64,000 nt of DNA from Liquorilactobacillus oeni DSM 19972 (GCF_001436275.1 NZ_AZEH01000025.1:62001-126000), one strand, 5' to 3'. Positions 26,383-37,032 are shown, counted from the stretch's first letter. Made by a program: numbers and translations. The notes: generated from the letters alone by a model not told the origin.

Positions 26383-28761
26383 ATGACTACTGATACAATA
26401 GATTATCGCTCATCTTCATACCTTAAACAGGTTGATGCATTCTGGCGTGCAGCAAATTATGTTTCTGTAGGCCAATTATACCTCAAAGACAATCCGCTCT
26501 TGAAGCGTCCTCTAAAATCTGACGACGTTAAAGTCAAGCCTATTGGTCACTGGGGAACAATCGCGGGCCAGAATTTTATTTATGCCCACTTAAATCGTAC
26601 CATTAATAAATATAATTTGAATATGTTCTATGTTGAAGGTCCCGGCCATGGCGGTCAGGTAATGGTTTCCAATTCATACTTGGATGGTAGTTACACTGAA
26701 ATATATCCTGAGATTACTCAAGATGAAAACGGTATGAAAAAACTGTTCAAGCGCTTTTCTTTCCCTGGCGGAGTGGCTTCACATGCTGCTCCTGAAACTC
26801 CCGGTTCTATCCATGAAGGCGGCGAATTAGGGTACTCTATCTCCCATGGTGTTGGTGCTATCTTTGACAATCCTGACCTTATTTCTGCTGTGGTTGTCGG
26901 CGATGGTGAAGCTGAAACAGGACCCCTTGCAACTTCTTGGCAGTCGAATAAGTTCATTAATCCGATCAATGATGGAGCTGTTCTTCCCATTTTGAACCTC
27001 AACGGCTTTAAGATCTCTAATCCCACGATTCTTTCTCGCCAAAGTGATGAAGAATTACAAAAATATTTTGAAGGCATGGGCTGGCATCCCTTATTCGTTG
27101 AAGGAAAAGATCCTGCTAAAATGCACCCTCAAATGGCTGCTGTAGTGGACCAGGCAATTGAAGAGATCAAAGGCATTCAAGAATATGCCCGTAAAAACAA
27201 TGATGCTTCTTTGCCGCAATGGCCAATGATTATTTTCCGTGCCCCTAAAGGATGGACTGGCCCTACAGAATGGGACAATAAACCTATTGAAGGATCTTTC
27301 CGTGCCCACCAGATTCCAATTCCTGTAGATCAAAATGATATGCAGCATGCTGATTCACTGGTTGCTTGGCTGAAGAGTTATCACCCGGAGCAACTATTTG
27401 ATGAAAACGGGACTTTAAAACCAGAAATTGCTGCCATTGCTCCTAAAGGCACACATCGGATGGCTGCAAACCCGCATACCAACCCGGGAAGCCTGATCAA
27501 AGACCTGATTTTACCGGATTTTCGCAACTATGCTGTTGACGTAAGCAAACGCGGAAGAGTTTTTGCACAAGATATGACAGTCTTTGCAGAATACCTTAAA
27601 GACGTCATTAAGTTAAATGAAAAGAATAAAAATTTCAGGCTATTCGGTCCGGATGAAACGATGTCTAACAGACTCGCTCCGCTTTTTGAAGTTACGAAAC
27701 GTCAGTGGCTTGAAAAAATCAAAGAACCTAATGACGAATTTCTTGCGAGTGCCGGCAGGGTCATCGACTCTCAGCTTTCAGAACATCAAGATGAAGGCTG
27801 GCTTGAAGGATATGTTTTAACTGGCCGACATGGCATTTTTGCCAGCTATGAAGCTTTCTTGCGTGTCGTTGATTCAATGCTGACACAGCACTTCAAATGG
27901 CTCCGTAAAGCAACGGATCAACCATGGCGCAGCGACATTCCTTCTTTAAACTTGATTGCATCCTCAACTGTCTTCCAGCAGGATCATAATGGGTATACTC
28001 ATCAGGATCCGGGAATATTAGGTCATTTGGCAGATAAGAAACCAGCGTTTATTCGCGAGTATCTTCCTGCAGATGCCAATACACTTTTGGCTGTGATGGA
28101 CAAAGTTTTGAATGACCGCCAGAAGATTAATCTGATTGTAACTTCCAAACATCCGCGGCAGCAATTCTATTCAGTCGCTGAAGCAAAAGAACTTGTCGAT
28201 AATGGATTAAAGATCGTCGATTGGGCTTCAAACGACGACAATGCAGAACCGGATGTAGTTTTAGCCGCAGCTGGCACAGAACCTAATACAGAAAGCTTGG
28301 CTGCTATTCAATTACTGCATAAAACAATTCCAAACGTAAAGATTCGTTTTATTAACATTGTTGACCTTTTGAAACTGCGCAGCCAAAAAGAAGACCCCCG
28401 TGGTTTGAGTGATGTTGAATTCGATGCTTACTTTACTAAGAACAAACCAATTATTTTTGCTTTCCATGGCTATGAGGGTTTAATACGTGATCTTTTCTTC
28501 GATCGTCATAATCATAACCTGCATGTTCATGGTTATCGTGAAAATGGTGACATTACAACTCCATTTGACATGCGTGTTTTGAACCAGATGGATCGTTTTG
28601 ACCTTGTTAAGTCAATCGTCCTTAATCTGCCTGATTCTGAAAAGTATGGACAGTTGATTGCTAAAATGGATGCGATTATCGCCAAACATCATCAATATAT
28701 CAGAGATGAAGGAACCGACCTTCCTGAAGTTGAAAATTGGAAATGGCGAGATTTCAAATAA
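26383..28761 (+). CDS. xfp: Phosphoketolase (xylulose-5-phosphate / fructose-6-phosphate)
   Basis: Thiamine-diphosphate enzyme that cleaves xylulose-5-phosphate (and often fructose-6-phosphate) to acetyl phosphate plus an aldose phosphate, the key step of heterofermentation and pentose use. The 792-residue length is normal. [21 protein letters not shown] (about 140) is the phosphoketolase signature; [19 protein letters not shown] (about 181) binds thiamine diphosphate; [14 protein letters not shown]-like [13 protein letters not shown] (about 533) and HRMAANPH are conserved. AAAAGGAG precedes the ATG. The sequence alone does not fix substrate preference. Monocistronic. Confidence 0.95.
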   Translation: MTTDTIDYRSSSYLKQVDAFWRAANYVSVGQLYLKDNPLLKRPLKSDDVKVKPIGHWGTIAGQNFIYAHLNRTINKYNLNMFYVEGPGHGGQVMVSNSYLDGSYTEIYPEITQDENGMKKLFKRFSFPGGVASHAAPETPGSIHEGGELGYSISHGVGAIFDNPDLISAVVVGDGEAETGPLATSWQSNKFINPINDGAVLPILNLNGFKISNPTILSRQSDEELQKYFEGMGWHPLFVEGKDPAKMHPQMAAVVDQAIEEIKGIQEYARKNNDASLPQWPMIIFRAPKGWTGPTEWDNKPIEGSFRAHQIPIPVDQNDMQHADSLVAWLKSYHPEQLFDENGTLKPEIAAIAPKGTHRMAANPHTNPGSLIKDLILPDFRNYAVDVSKRGRVFAQDMTVFAEYLKDVIKLNEKNKNFRLFGPDETMSNRLAPLFEVTKRQWLEKIKEPNDEFLASAGRVIDSQLSEHQDEGWLEGYVLTGRHGIFASYEAFLRVVDSMLTQHFKWLRKATDQPWRSDIPSLNLIASSTVFQQDHNGYTHQDPGILGHLADKKPAFIREYLPADANTLLAVMDKVLNDRQKINLIVTSKHPRQQFYSVAEAKELVDNGLKIVDWASNDDNAEPDVVLAAAGTEPNTESLAAIQLLHKTIPNVKIRFINIVDLLKLRSQKEDPRGLSDVEFDAYFTKNKPIIFAFHGYEGLIRDLFFDRHNHNLHVHGYRENGDITTPFDMRVLNQMDRFDLVKSIVLNLPDSEKYGQLIAKMDAIIAKHHQYIRDEGTDLPEVENWKWRDFK

Positions 28762-28865
28762 AAAGACTGCTGTTTCTTTGCATTTCAAAGAATATTTCCT
28801 TTTTAAACTTGAAATCGAAAAGTTTTTCACTTAAGATAGTAGAATAAACAATGAGAAAGATAAAT

Positions 28866-29085
28866 GTTTGAAAGTGATTTTTTCAAGAGAAGTTGGAAAT
28901 GGTGCGATCCGGCTAAAAATCGTTCAAGGATACTGCTTTCAAGTGTGGCTGGAATAATCTTTATGGTGAAAAAGCTGCCGGTGAGAATCGTTATCAATTA
29001 CAGAGTGTAATCAATATTATTGATTAAAAATGGGTGGTACCACGCTAAAAGCGCCCCTGAATTAAATTTCAGGAGCGCTTTTTTT
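28866..29085 (+). promoter_or_regulatory. T-box leader, apparent tyrosine specifier (UAC)
   Basis: TGGGTGGTACCACG (29031-29044) is the T-box sequence and is followed by a terminator (29050-29085). The base of Stem I is TTTGAAAG pairing with CTTTCAAG, with GGTGCGA as apical loop. TAC (28931-28933) holds the same position before the Stem I base as the ATG specifier in the second T-box of this window. So the permease should be induced when tRNA-Tyr is uncharged. The base after the codon is T, not the usual purine, so the specifier is probable, not certain. Confidence 0.85.
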
Positions 29086-29124
29086 ATCATTAATTATTCT
29101 TTTACTGGGAGGAATATCTTTAAA

Positions 29125-30492
29125 ATGAAACCAAAAAGAAAACTTAACCGTGAGCTGACCTCACGCCACATGCAGATGATAGCCCTAGGTGGCACGATCG
29201 GCGTCGGCCTTTTTATGGGTTCCACATCTACGATAAAGTGGACAGGCCCTTCTGTTCTTTTGGCATATGCCTTAGCAGGGCTGGTCCTTTATCTTGTAAT
29301 GCGCGCTTTAGGGGAAATGCTTTATGTTGATCCAAGTACTGCATCCTTTGCAAAATTTGCTTCAGAATATATTCATCCGCTTGCCGGGTATCTAACTGCG
29401 TGGAGTAATATTTTCCAATACTTAGTTGTCGGAATAAGTGAGGTCATTGCTGTCGGACAATACCTAAATTACTGGTGGCCGGGAATACCAGGCTGGGTCT
29501 CGGGTACTGCAATCGTAGTTACCCTTTGTGCCGCTAACCTTGCTTCTGTTAAAGCGTACGGCGAATTGGAATCTTGGTTTGCTCTCATCAAAGTTGTCAC
29601 TATTATTTTTATGCTTATTTTAGGAGCCTTGGTTATTTTGCTTGGAGTCGGTAATCACGGACAACCGCTCGGTTTTTCAAATCTCTGGGCTCATGGCGGC
29701 TTCTTTACAGGCGGTTTTAAAGGTTTTATTTTTGCCCTTTCGATCGTAATTGCTTCTTACCAGGGAATTGAAGTAATTGGAATCACTGCAGGTGAAGCAC
29801 AAAATCCGCAAACAACTATCGTTAAATCTATTAAATCAATAGTTGCGCGTATCTTAATCTTTTATATCGGCTCAATTTTTGTGATTGTTACAATCTACCC
29901 TTGGAATAAGTTGGCTCAAGTCGGATCCCCCTTCGTTGAAACTTTTTCGCGTGTTGGAATTACCGCAGCAGCAGGAATTATCAATTTTGTTTTAGTTACC
30001 GCTGCCATGTCAGGCTGTAATTCAGGAATTTTCAGTTCCAGCCGTATGCTCTACACACTAGGACTAAAAAAAGAAATTTCAGAAAAATTCATTAAAGTTT
30101 CGCGTCACGGTGTTCCTACCCTTCCTGTCTTATTAATCTCCACTGGAATTTTTTGCGGAATGCTTCTAAATGAACTTTTGCCGTATATTTTTAAAGGAAG
30201 CTCAAACGTCTTTGTCCTGGTTTATAGTTCCAGTGTTCTACCGGGGATGGTACCCTGGTTTGTTATTTTACTAAGCCAGCTGAAATTCAGAAAAATGCAC
30301 CCAGAAAAGTTGATTAACCATCCTTTCAAACTACCTTTTTGTCCTTTGAGCAACTATTTTGCACTAACTGTTTTATTATTAACTCTTGTTTTTATGTTTT
30401 TTAATCCCGAAACCCGCATTTCAGTGCTGGTTGGCTTTGTATTTTTAATTATGATGTCATTAATCTACTGTGTAACCAGAAAGAAAAACTAG
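29125..30492 (+). CDS. Amino acid permease (APC superfamily, AAT family), probably tyrosine-related
   Basis: A 455-residue permease with twelve predicted membrane segments. ELTSRHMQMIALGGTIGVGLFMGS is the AAT-family N-terminus (first helix break), and ASYQGIEVIGITAGEAQNP is the conserved central motif. Transport is expected to be proton-coupled import of an amino acid. The ATG at 29125 has GGGAGG 12 nt upstream; earlier in-frame codons are T-box terminator sequence. The T-box with a UAC specifier suggests tyrosine or an aromatic substrate, although the sequence family itself does not say so. Confidence 0.88.
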   Translation: MKPKRKLNRELTSRHMQMIALGGTIGVGLFMGSTSTIKWTGPSVLLAYALAGLVLYLVMRALGEMLYVDPSTASFAKFASEYIHPLAGYLTAWSNIFQYLVVGISEVIAVGQYLNYWWPGIPGWVSGTAIVVTLCAANLASVKAYGELESWFALIKVVTIIFMLILGALVILLGVGNHGQPLGFSNLWAHGGFFTGGFKGFIFALSIVIASYQGIEVIGITAGEAQNPQTTIVKSIKSIVARILIFYIGSIFVIVTIYPWNKLAQVGSPFVETFSRVGITAAAGIINFVLVTAAMSGCNSGIFSSSRMLYTLGLKKEISEKFIKVSRHGVPTLPVLLISTGIFCGMLLNELLPYIFKGSSNVFVLVYSSSVLPGMVPWFVILLSQLKFRKMHPEKLINHPFKLPFCPLSNYFALTVLLLTLVFMFFNPETRISVLVGFVFLIMMSLIYCVTRKKN

Positions 30493-30523
30493 CTGATCTG
30501 CCTTTATGATTTTATAAAACATC

Positions 30524-30710
30524 AAAAAGGGGCTGGATCAAACCTTATGTTTTGGCTCAGCTTTTTTGTACTTCCTTGCAGTTACCATATTGACAGGTTT
30601 CAATAGTCAGTTCTTTTCCGTTTAGCCACGAATTACTACTCATAGTCAAATTCGAACTCTGTTCGTAATTCACAGTTAATGCTCAAAACCTAACGACTAT
30701 TGGTACATTC
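30524..30710 (-). repeat. Intergenic foldback repeat, copy 6, full length
   Basis: Inverse orientation. The terminator-like arm AAAAAGGGGCTGGATCAAA at the left is degenerate on its right side. Outer stem CAATAGTC (30601-30608) pairs with GACTATTG (30695-30702); central GAATTACTACTCATAG and GTTCGTAATTC. Follows the permease gene. Confidence 0.85.
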
Positions 30711-30820
30711 TTTTTACTATATAATATAACGTCCTTATTTTCATATAATAAAAAAGAGTTTGCTTTTGTTTTTATAATTGCTTATTCTAAAAATATTAGA
30801 ACTTATATCGGAGGTTAACA

Positions 30821-31420
30821 ATGACAATTCTATACATTATCCGCCATGGACAAAGTGAAGCCAATGCTGCTGGTATCCTGCAAGGCAGCAAGATTGACAC
30901 TCCGTTGAGTGCAAAAGGAAAGCAGCAAGCTCTTGAAGTTCAGCGAAGATTAACTGCTGCTTCACTTCATTTTGACCATGTCTTTGCAAGTCCTCTACTA
31001 AGAGCGGCTCAGACAGCTCAGCTAATTGCACCTCAATCTGTCACTACATTTGATTCGAGGCTGTGCGAATTCGATTATGGTGATTGGGACGGACAGTTGG
31101 AAACAGTAATCCATCAAAGATATGCGCGCTTTTTTGATGAAAAAATGAATCTGCTACCTGATTCTGAAAAAGTCTCTCATGGTGAAAGCTTTGAAGCTGT
31201 TACAAAAAGGCTGCATCACTTTTTCAACGAGTTGAATAAAAATTACCCTGAGCAAACTATTTTGGTTGCAAGCCATGGTTTTACGATCAAGCTGATGTTA
31301 AATGCAATCCTGGGTATCACTAATTTAGCAGGGCTTAATGAGCCTTCGAATGCAGGTTTAACAAAAATAGAACTGACACCAAATAGTCGGACACTAATAT
31401 TCTTTAACCAGACCTTCTGA
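30821..31420 (+). CDS. Histidine phosphatase (phosphoglycerate mutase-like)
   Basis: A 199-residue member of the histidine phosphatase superfamily. IIRHGQSEAN (residues 6-15) has the phosphorylated His, FASPLLRAAQTAQLI is the second conserved helix, E-FDYGDWDG the third, and VASHGFTIKLM (about 148) the second catalytic His. Such broad-specificity enzymes of lactobacilli act as phosphatases on small phosphoesters; true glycolytic mutases are longer. GGAGG precedes the ATG. Monocistronic, so no substrate hint. Confidence 0.88.
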   Translation: MTILYIIRHGQSEANAAGILQGSKIDTPLSAKGKQQALEVQRRLTAASLHFDHVFASPLLRAAQTAQLIAPQSVTTFDSRLCEFDYGDWDGQLETVIHQRYARFFDEKMNLLPDSEKVSHGESFEAVTKRLHHFFNELNKNYPEQTILVASHGFTIKLMLNAILGITNLAGLNEPSNAGLTKIELTPNSRTLIFFNQTF

Positions 31421-31743
31421 GTCTGTAAAACTGCAGCAGTTTTATTTTAAAATTACTTCTAAAATTTAACAAACATATAACGAACGTAGTTAAGTTGTTT
31501 GCTTGAAATCGGCTTAATATGCTATTATTCAACTAAATCGATTACCTATGTGCACAATAAAGTTGACGTCATAAAAAGTTTTTATTTTTTGTTGCCTAAA
31601 ATTTTTTCACAATGTTTGAAACATAAGAGTATTTGTTAAGTGAAAATACTTTATTTGGTACATAGAAATCTTTTGGTATAGAGCCTCTCATAAACAAGGG
31701 CTGTTTTGCTTGATTAGTAATATTAAGAAGGGAATTTTGTCTG
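31421..31743. other. Intergenic region before the surface protein
   Basis: Contains a weak A/T-rich hairpin with T run (31426-31449) that may end the phosphatase transcript. The rest is AT-rich upstream DNA of the surface protein; I see no clear promoter boxes. Confidence 0.4.
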
Positions 31744-33714
31744 ATGCAGCTGTTCAAGAAAAAATTATCCAGCCATAGCAAACTAACTGACTGTTCACTG
31801 TTATTTGTTGCATTTGTTTCTATTTTACTGACAACTGCTGGCCTAGAAGCAAGAGCTGATACCTCGGAAATTTCGAGCAATACATCTGGCAGTAGCGAAA
31901 GCAGCCCGGTTGGCACAATAGAAAAAAAGACTGCAACTGCTGACCAGCCTTCTAAGACAAGCGATATCCGCTCAGCATCAACTAATGCAGACACTGCAAA
32001 AGAAAGCTCAACTGAAGTTAGCAACGGTCAGCAAGAAGATACGCACTCAACTGCTTCGTCTTCTGCAGACACCGAGACCGCTGAAACAAGTTCGGCCACA
32101 AAAAGTTCAACAAGTTCAAGTTCTTCAGATGCTTCATCAAGTACTTCCACATCGGCCGACACTGATGGCAGTGATTCTTCCAGCACTAATGCCGAAACAA
32201 CCTCAAAAAATGATAGTTCCAGTTCCAAGACAGATGTGCAAACTCAAGTTTCTGAGGATGACACGGTTACAAATGCTCAGAGTGCAGAATCCAGCAGCAG
32301 TTTTAAAAATGATAGTTCCTCTTCTAATAAAAACTCCGTGCCTACCAATAATTCTGCCGGCTCGAGTAAGCCTGTGCCTGCTGTAAGAGACTCAAAAACG
32401 GCACCTCTTAATCAGCAGCCTGAACAAGATTCATCGCCCGAAAAAAATCACCCCCAAGACAACAATTCTGTCCCATTTTTTAAGGGCTTAATCCTTTCTC
32501 TTAAAGATGAAAACGACAAAACAATTGCTATAGACAAAAAACAGCCTGCTTCTTCCAAAGACTTAACTTTTACTTTTGAAAAACAGCCTAGTAAAACAGC
32601 TCAAATTGATTACTTAAACCAAATGAAAAAAAGAGGTCTAATAAATTCTGGACACGCATGGACAATGCATGATAATTCTGAAGAAATTAAGTCTGCTCTT
32701 CAAATGATACTTTTTATCAGAGACTACTTTTTCAAATTAACAGTAACTAATAATTGGTTTCATACAATTGCTTCTCGTATCATTAAAGAAGCTGCTCTCC
32801 CTTATAAAACTACAGCAGCTTTTAACGACAGTGAAACAAAATACTCACAAAATACTTCTGGGCACCGCATTCAAAGAATGTATAATACAACAACTATAGT
32901 TCCCGAGCAGCTGCAAGAAATGATCGCATCCGCTGCCAATAATTCTTCAGTATATGATTTGCAGGTCAATACCGCACATAATATATATCGTTTAGATGGA
33001 ATTACCGGGAAAAAACGAACAGGTTGGCAAGAAGTGAATGGAAAAATGCAGTACTACAGTGCCACAGGAAAAATGCAGACTGGCTTTCAAGCAATTGAAG
33101 ACCATCAATATTATTTTGGACAAGATGGTTTCTTACAAAAGGGGATGAAGAAACTGGGTGAGGATTGGTATCTTTTTAATAAAAAAAATGGAATTATCCA
33201 AACCGGTTTTTATACTCTTAATTCTTCAAATCAGGTAGTTTATCTTGATAAAAACGGCAAGCTACAGCATGGCCTTAAAAAAATTGCAGATCATTTCTAT
33301 CTTTTTGATAAAGATAGCGGGATCATGCAGACTGGTTTTCAATATCTTAAACTGCAAAGAAAAACTGTTTATTTTAATGAACAAGGTCAAATGCAATTTG
33401 GCCCCCAGCAAATTGATGGCCAATGGTACTTGTTTGATAAGCAATCGGGTGCAGTAAAGACTGGGCTGCGTTACATTCCTGAGGCTCAAAAAGTTGCTTA
33501 TTTCAATGCTGCAGGACAGATGCAGTACGGTTCCCAAAAAATTAATGGACATTGGTATTATTTCAACGAAAGTAATGGAGCAATGCAGACTGGCTTTCAA
33601 TATTTTCCCAAAGAAAGACTGCTTGCCTATTATAATAGAGCTGGCCAAAGAGACTATGCTTTGCAGCAGATCAATGAAACCTGGTATTTACTGCGTTCAC
33701 AGTTTGAACTCTAA
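31744..33714 (+). CDS. Secreted serine-rich protein with glucan/choline-binding-type repeats
   Basis: A 656-residue exported protein. Residues 1-38 are a signal peptide (TDCSLLFVAFVSILLTTAGLEARA). Residues about 39-230 are almost only Ser, Thr, Asp, Ala and Asn, a spacer that is probably glycosylated or extended. Residues about 245-400 form a domain I do not recognise. From about 415 to the end run at least six repeats of the type GxWYLFDxxSGxxQTGFQYL, the cell-wall or glucan-binding repeats of GH70 glucansucrases and choline-binding proteins. There is no LPXTG, so attachment is likely by the repeats. Lone gene, with a repeat-family terminator after it. Confidence 0.85.
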   Translation: MQLFKKKLSSHSKLTDCSLLFVAFVSILLTTAGLEARADTSEISSNTSGSSESSPVGTIEKKTATADQPSKTSDIRSASTNADTAKESSTEVSNGQQEDTHSTASSSADTETAETSSATKSSTSSSSSDASSSTSTSADTDGSDSSSTNAETTSKNDSSSSKTDVQTQVSEDDTVTNAQSAESSSSFKNDSSSSNKNSVPTNNSAGSSKPVPAVRDSKTAPLNQQPEQDSSPEKNHPQDNNSVPFFKGLILSLKDENDKTIAIDKKQPASSKDLTFTFEKQPSKTAQIDYLNQMKKRGLINSGHAWTMHDNSEEIKSALQMILFIRDYFFKLTVTNNWFHTIASRIIKEAALPYKTTAAFNDSETKYSQNTSGHRIQRMYNTTTIVPEQLQEMIASAANNSSVYDLQVNTAHNIYRLDGITGKKRTGWQEVNGKMQYYSATGKMQTGFQAIEDHQYYFGQDGFLQKGMKKLGEDWYLFNKKNGIIQTGFYTLNSSNQVVYLDKNGKLQHGLKKIADHFYLFDKDSGIMQTGFQYLKLQRKTVYFNEQGQMQFGPQQIDGQWYLFDKQSGAVKTGLRYIPEAQKVAYFNAAGQMQYGSQKINGHWYYFNESNGAMQTGFQYFPKERLLAYYNRAGQRDYALQQINETWYLLRSQFEL

Positions 33715-33799
33715 CAACCTTGAGAATAATTATGCAGCCCTATTAATAAACAGACAAACAAACTGAGAATACTACAACATTTTAATATGGCTATTGCAA

Positions 33800-33872
33800 A
33801 ATACAGAGGCTGGGTCAAAAAGTTATATTTTGACTCAGCCTCTGTATTAACCTGTAATATGCGAATTAACAT
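33800..33872 (+). repeat. Intergenic repeat, copy 7 (terminator module only)
   Basis: A 21-bp stem with one mismatch (33800-33820 with 33828-33848) built on CAGAGGCTGGGTCAAAA, then the flank TGTAATATGCGAATTAACAT. The long foldback is absent. It separates the convergent genes ending at 33714 and 33930. Confidence 0.85.
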
Positions 33873-33929
33873 ACTTTCTTTTTTACAAGTATAATTCTCA
33901 AACTATTTTATTTTTTCAATCACGAACAC

Positions 33930-34754
33930 CTATTTAAATTCACCTGCAATGACACTAACACTTACGCCCTGCTCTTTTGCCCGTTCAAGCACTTCACGAA
34001 CATCCTGATCCGAAAAAGCTTTGGAATCGATTCCTTCGTTATCTAAAATTTTACGGGCCTGCTTGATTTCTTTTTTAGTGAACTGATTTTCAGACTCCGA
34101 ATTGTCAGCTGCTCCTTGGCTGTTTGACAAAAGGGAATCAGCATCATCGCCTGTACTTGAACTGTCCGAATCAGTAACATGGTATCCCAGTCCAGACAAG
34201 ATTCGATTATTGTATGCTTCTAATTTTTTTGCCTTGTTGTGGATACTATCATAGTAAGATTGATTAATATTACCATATCCTAAAATCACAGCCAATTTTG
34301 TATTGGAAGCAGTATATTCATAGTTTGTTGAAAGTATCTTTGCTCGTTGATAATTTTTCTCAAAAACTTCGAGTTCATGAAGAACTTCCTTTAACTCTGT
34401 TTCGTTCGAGGCAGCTCGCTGGACAAGAATCTGTGAGCCGTTCTCAATTTGTGTAACTTCGTGAAACTGGTGTTGCGCACGTGCATAATTTTTCTCTTTA
34501 ATCAATTTTAAACCTGCACGATACTTAATAACCTGCATTAAATGCACATTAGCAGACTTATCGTTTGGCTTCTTCTTCAAAGCATCTCGGAAATAGTTTT
34601 CTGCTTGCAGATACTGTGCCTTTTTAATTGCTTTTTCTCCTGTATTAAAAGCACTGCGATAATACTGCATAGTTTCAATATGTTTTGTATAACCATAGCC
34701 AATGAAAATAACAGCAATTATCAGGGTAACAATCAGCCATGTTCGTCTACCCAT
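33930..34754 (-). CDS. Membrane-anchored TPR-like protein, function unknown
   Basis: A 274-residue protein with one N-terminal membrane helix (TWLIVTLIIAVIFIGYGY) and the rest probably outside the cell. Residues about 28-150 have tetratricopeptide-like helices (AFNTGEKAIKKAQYLQAENYFRDALKKKPNDKSANVHLMQV). A Ser/Asp-rich linker (about 195-225) leads to a conserved C-terminal piece, FTKKEIKQARKILDNEGID, also seen in other lactobacillar secreted proteins. The gene is divergent from dedA. I cannot name a function; a role in envelope assembly would fit but is not shown. Confidence 0.75.
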   Translation of the reverse strand: MGRRTWLIVTLIIAVIFIGYGYTKHIETMQYYRSAFNTGEKAIKKAQYLQAENYFRDALKKKPNDKSANVHLMQVIKYRAGLKLIKEKNYARAQHQFHEVTQIENGSQILVQRAASNETELKEVLHELEVFEKNYQRAKILSTNYEYTASNTKLAVILGYGNINQSYYDSIHNKAKKLEAYNNRILSGLGYHVTDSDSSSTGDDADSLLSNSQGAADNSESENQFTKKEIKQARKILDNEGIDSKAFSDQDVREVLERAKEQGVSVSVIAGEFK

Positions 34755-34920
34755 TTAACAAATACCTCGCTTTCATGTCTATCAGAGGACATTATACCAT
34801 TTTTTAGTATTCAAGAGTACTTTCTTCCCACTCGGCAAATTGCATTTTTCATTATATTTGACCGCTCATTCGCTCATCTTGTACACTTATTTTAAAAGAG
34901 CTATTAGTTGGGAGAAAAAT

Positions 34921-35541
34921 ATGGGAACTGGATCATTAACTGAGATTATTAACCAATACGGATATTGGGGGATCGCGGCATTAATAGCCCTCGAGAATAT
35001 TTTTCCGCCGATACCTTCCGAAGTTATCCTGACTTTTTCAGGATTTATCACACTTTCAAGCAGACTCAGTGTTATTGGCAGTATCATTGCCGCAACAATA
35101 GGAGCTGTTTTGGGTGCGCTAGTGCTTTACGCAATCGGCAGGCTGCTTTCTACAGCCCGGCTTGAAAAACTGCTCGCTGGAAAGACTGGAAAAATATTAC
35201 ATTTGAAAGCCAGTGATGTTGAACGGGCTGCCGTTTTTTTTAATCGTCATGGTGGACAGGCAGTTTTTTTCGGCCGCTTCGTTCCTGTAATCCGCAGCCT
35301 GATTTCAATTCCAGCCGGTATGACAGGATATCCTCTGGGACGTTTTATCCTTTTTTCAACTTTAGGCACTCTGATTTGGAATGCCGTACTGATTATGGTC
35401 GGCCGTCTGGCTGGACATGCATGGCCGCACTTTGTTTCATTAATCGAAGTTTATGGAAAAATTTTGCTGCTGGTTGTATTGATAATTGGAATATTAGCCC
35501 TTTGGTGGCACCGGTATAGACGAAAAAAAGAAGATCATTAA
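34921..35541 (+). CDS. DedA-family membrane protein
   Basis: A 206-residue polytopic protein of the DedA (VTT/SNARE-associated) family. ALENIFPPIPSEVILTFSGF near the N-terminus and GRFVPVIRSLISIPAGMTGY (about 122-141) are the two conserved half-motifs. Family members flip undecaprenyl phosphate or phospholipids and support membrane potential and envelope stress tolerance. The ATG at 34921 has GGGAGA 7 nt upstream; the open frame further upstream runs through the intergenic region and lacks a ribosome site. Confidence 0.9.
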   Translation: MGTGSLTEIINQYGYWGIAALIALENIFPPIPSEVILTFSGFITLSSRLSVIGSIIAATIGAVLGALVLYAIGRLLSTARLEKLLAGKTGKILHLKASDVERAAVFFNRHGGQAVFFGRFVPVIRSLISIPAGMTGYPLGRFILFSTLGTLIWNAVLIMVGRLAGHAWPHFVSLIEVYGKILLLVVLIIGILALWWHRYRRKKEDH

Positions 35542-35572
35542 AGCACCATGCATTTTAATAATTTTAAAAAAT

Positions 35573-35750
35573 GGGGCTGGGTCAAAAGTTAACTTTGACT
35601 CAGCCCCTCTGTTTTAATCTGCAATTCGCACATTAATGTGTTTCAATAGTCAGTTTTTTTCCGTTTAACCACGAATTACTCATAGTCAAATTCAAACTAT
35701 ATTTGTAATTCGCTGTTAATACTCAAAGCTTAAAGTTCTTGTGTCACGCC
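35573..35750 (-). repeat. Intergenic foldback repeat, copy 8, full length
   Basis: Inverse orientation. Terminator GGGGCTGGGTCAAAAG opposite CTTTGACTCAGCCCC at the left (35573-35607), then CAATAGTC (about 35645) and the central GAATTACTCATAG block. The right partner has decayed (GTTCTTGTGTCACGC). Lies between convergent dedA and cfa. Confidence 0.85.
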
Positions 35751-35758
35751 CTCTCAGC

Positions 35759-36931
35759 CTAATTATAAATATAATCACGTGTTTTAGGCAAATTATTGCC
35801 GCTTGGCCCCTTGGAGATCAAATATTGAATTACATCAATATTTCCTGCCTCAAATGAAGCCGCACATGCTTGCAGATAAAGATCCCACATGCGTACAAAC
35901 TTGCTGTCCATTTTTTCTGAGATCTTATCCCTATTCTGATCAAAATTGCGGTCCCAAATCTCCAATGTTTTTTGATAATGGCGTCTTAAAGTTTCCAAGT
36001 CAAAAACTTGCATCCCTGCAGCAACAATATGATTTAAGTTTTCAGTCATGCCAGGAATGTATCCGCCTGGGAAAATATACTGATTGATCCAGCCATTATA
36101 TGCGCCGCCTTGTTGCCTTGTAATTCCGTGAATAAGCGCAACCCCGTCATCGCTAAGATAATCTGCAATTGTTTGAAAATAAACTTCAAGGTTATCTTCG
36201 CCAACATGTTCAAACATCCCGACACTTGTAATGTAGTCGAACGGCCCATGTTTAAGTTCACGATAATCCTCAAGGTAAACATGCGCATGCGCTTCTAGTC
36301 CTTCATCTTTGATCTTTTGCTGCACGAACTTATATTGTTCCTCGCTTAAAGTAATCCCTGCTACGTCAAGACCATATTCTTTAGCGGCTGTCAGCATCAA
36401 TGTCCCCCAGCCGCAGCCAATGTCCAGCAGAGTCTTTCCTGGCTGTGGATTAAGCTTTTTGATAATATGATGGACCTTATTCAACTGAGCTTGTTCTAAT
36501 GTATCAGTTTCATTTTCAAAATACGCACAAGAATAAGTCATTGTTGGATCAAGCCATAAACGATAGAAGTCGTTACCTAGATCATAATGGCTTTGAACAT
36601 CATATTTACTGCTGCTTTCAGAGTGTGACTGTTTAGGCAGAAAGTGTTTCAATTTACTGTTATAAAAAAAACTGTCTTTAGCTTCGTATGCTGCCTTAAC
36701 CAGTCTTTGAATTGAACCTTCAATTTCGATTCTGCCATCCATATAGGCTTCGCCTAAAGCAATTGAAGCATTACGTAACAACTGTTTTATAGGAACCGCT
36801 TCTTTAAAGGTAATAGTTACTTCAGGCTTGCCCTCTCCGTATTCTTCACTTTCTCCGTCCCAGTAATTAACTCTTACTGGAATACTGAATGACTTGCTCA
36901 GCATCTTTTTATAAAAAATTTTATCAAGCAT
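35759..36931 (-). CDS. cfa: Cyclopropane-fatty-acyl-phospholipid synthase
   Basis: Adds a methylene group from S-adenosylmethionine across the double bond of unsaturated acyl chains in membrane lipids, a common acid and stress adaptation of lactobacilli. The 390-residue length fits. SAM site: [20 protein letters not shown] (about 170). Other family motifs: [25 protein letters not shown] and [21 protein letters not shown] near the C-terminus. I take the ATG at 36931 over a TTG two codons earlier. Ribosome site is weak (GAAAGG). Confidence 0.93.
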   Translation of the reverse strand: MLDKIFYKKMLSKSFSIPVRVNYWDGESEEYGEGKPEVTITFKEAVPIKQLLRNASIALGEAYMDGRIEIEGSIQRLVKAAYEAKDSFFYNSKLKHFLPKQSHSESSSKYDVQSHYDLGNDFYRLWLDPTMTYSCAYFENETDTLEQAQLNKVHHIIKKLNPQPGKTLLDIGCGWGTLMLTAAKEYGLDVAGITLSEEQYKFVQQKIKDEGLEAHAHVYLEDYRELKHGPFDYITSVGMFEHVGEDNLEVYFQTIADYLSDDGVALIHGITRQQGGAYNGWINQYIFPGGYIPGMTENLNHIVAAGMQVFDLETLRRHYQKTLEIWDRNFDQNRDKISEKMDSKFVRMWDLYLQACAASFEAGNIDVIQYLISKGPSGNNLPKTRDYIYN

Positions 36932-37032
36932 TGCCAAAACGTCATCTGCCTTTCACTTATTTTTAGTCACTAAACATAAGTATTTTATCACTTTTTAACA
37001 CCCTTTGTTTAAGCACCTGCTTAAAGTTGACT

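Noticed and set aside
26718-27348. Minus-strand frames inside xfp
   Set aside because: Antisense shadows of a strongly coded gene.
31596-32386. Long frames on both strands across the serine-rich part of the surface protein
   Set aside because: Shadows caused by repetitive AGC/TCA-type codons; no start signals.
31744-33714. Surface protein as a GH70 glucansucrase
   Set aside because: Only the binding repeats match; the catalytic barrel of about 700 residues is missing.
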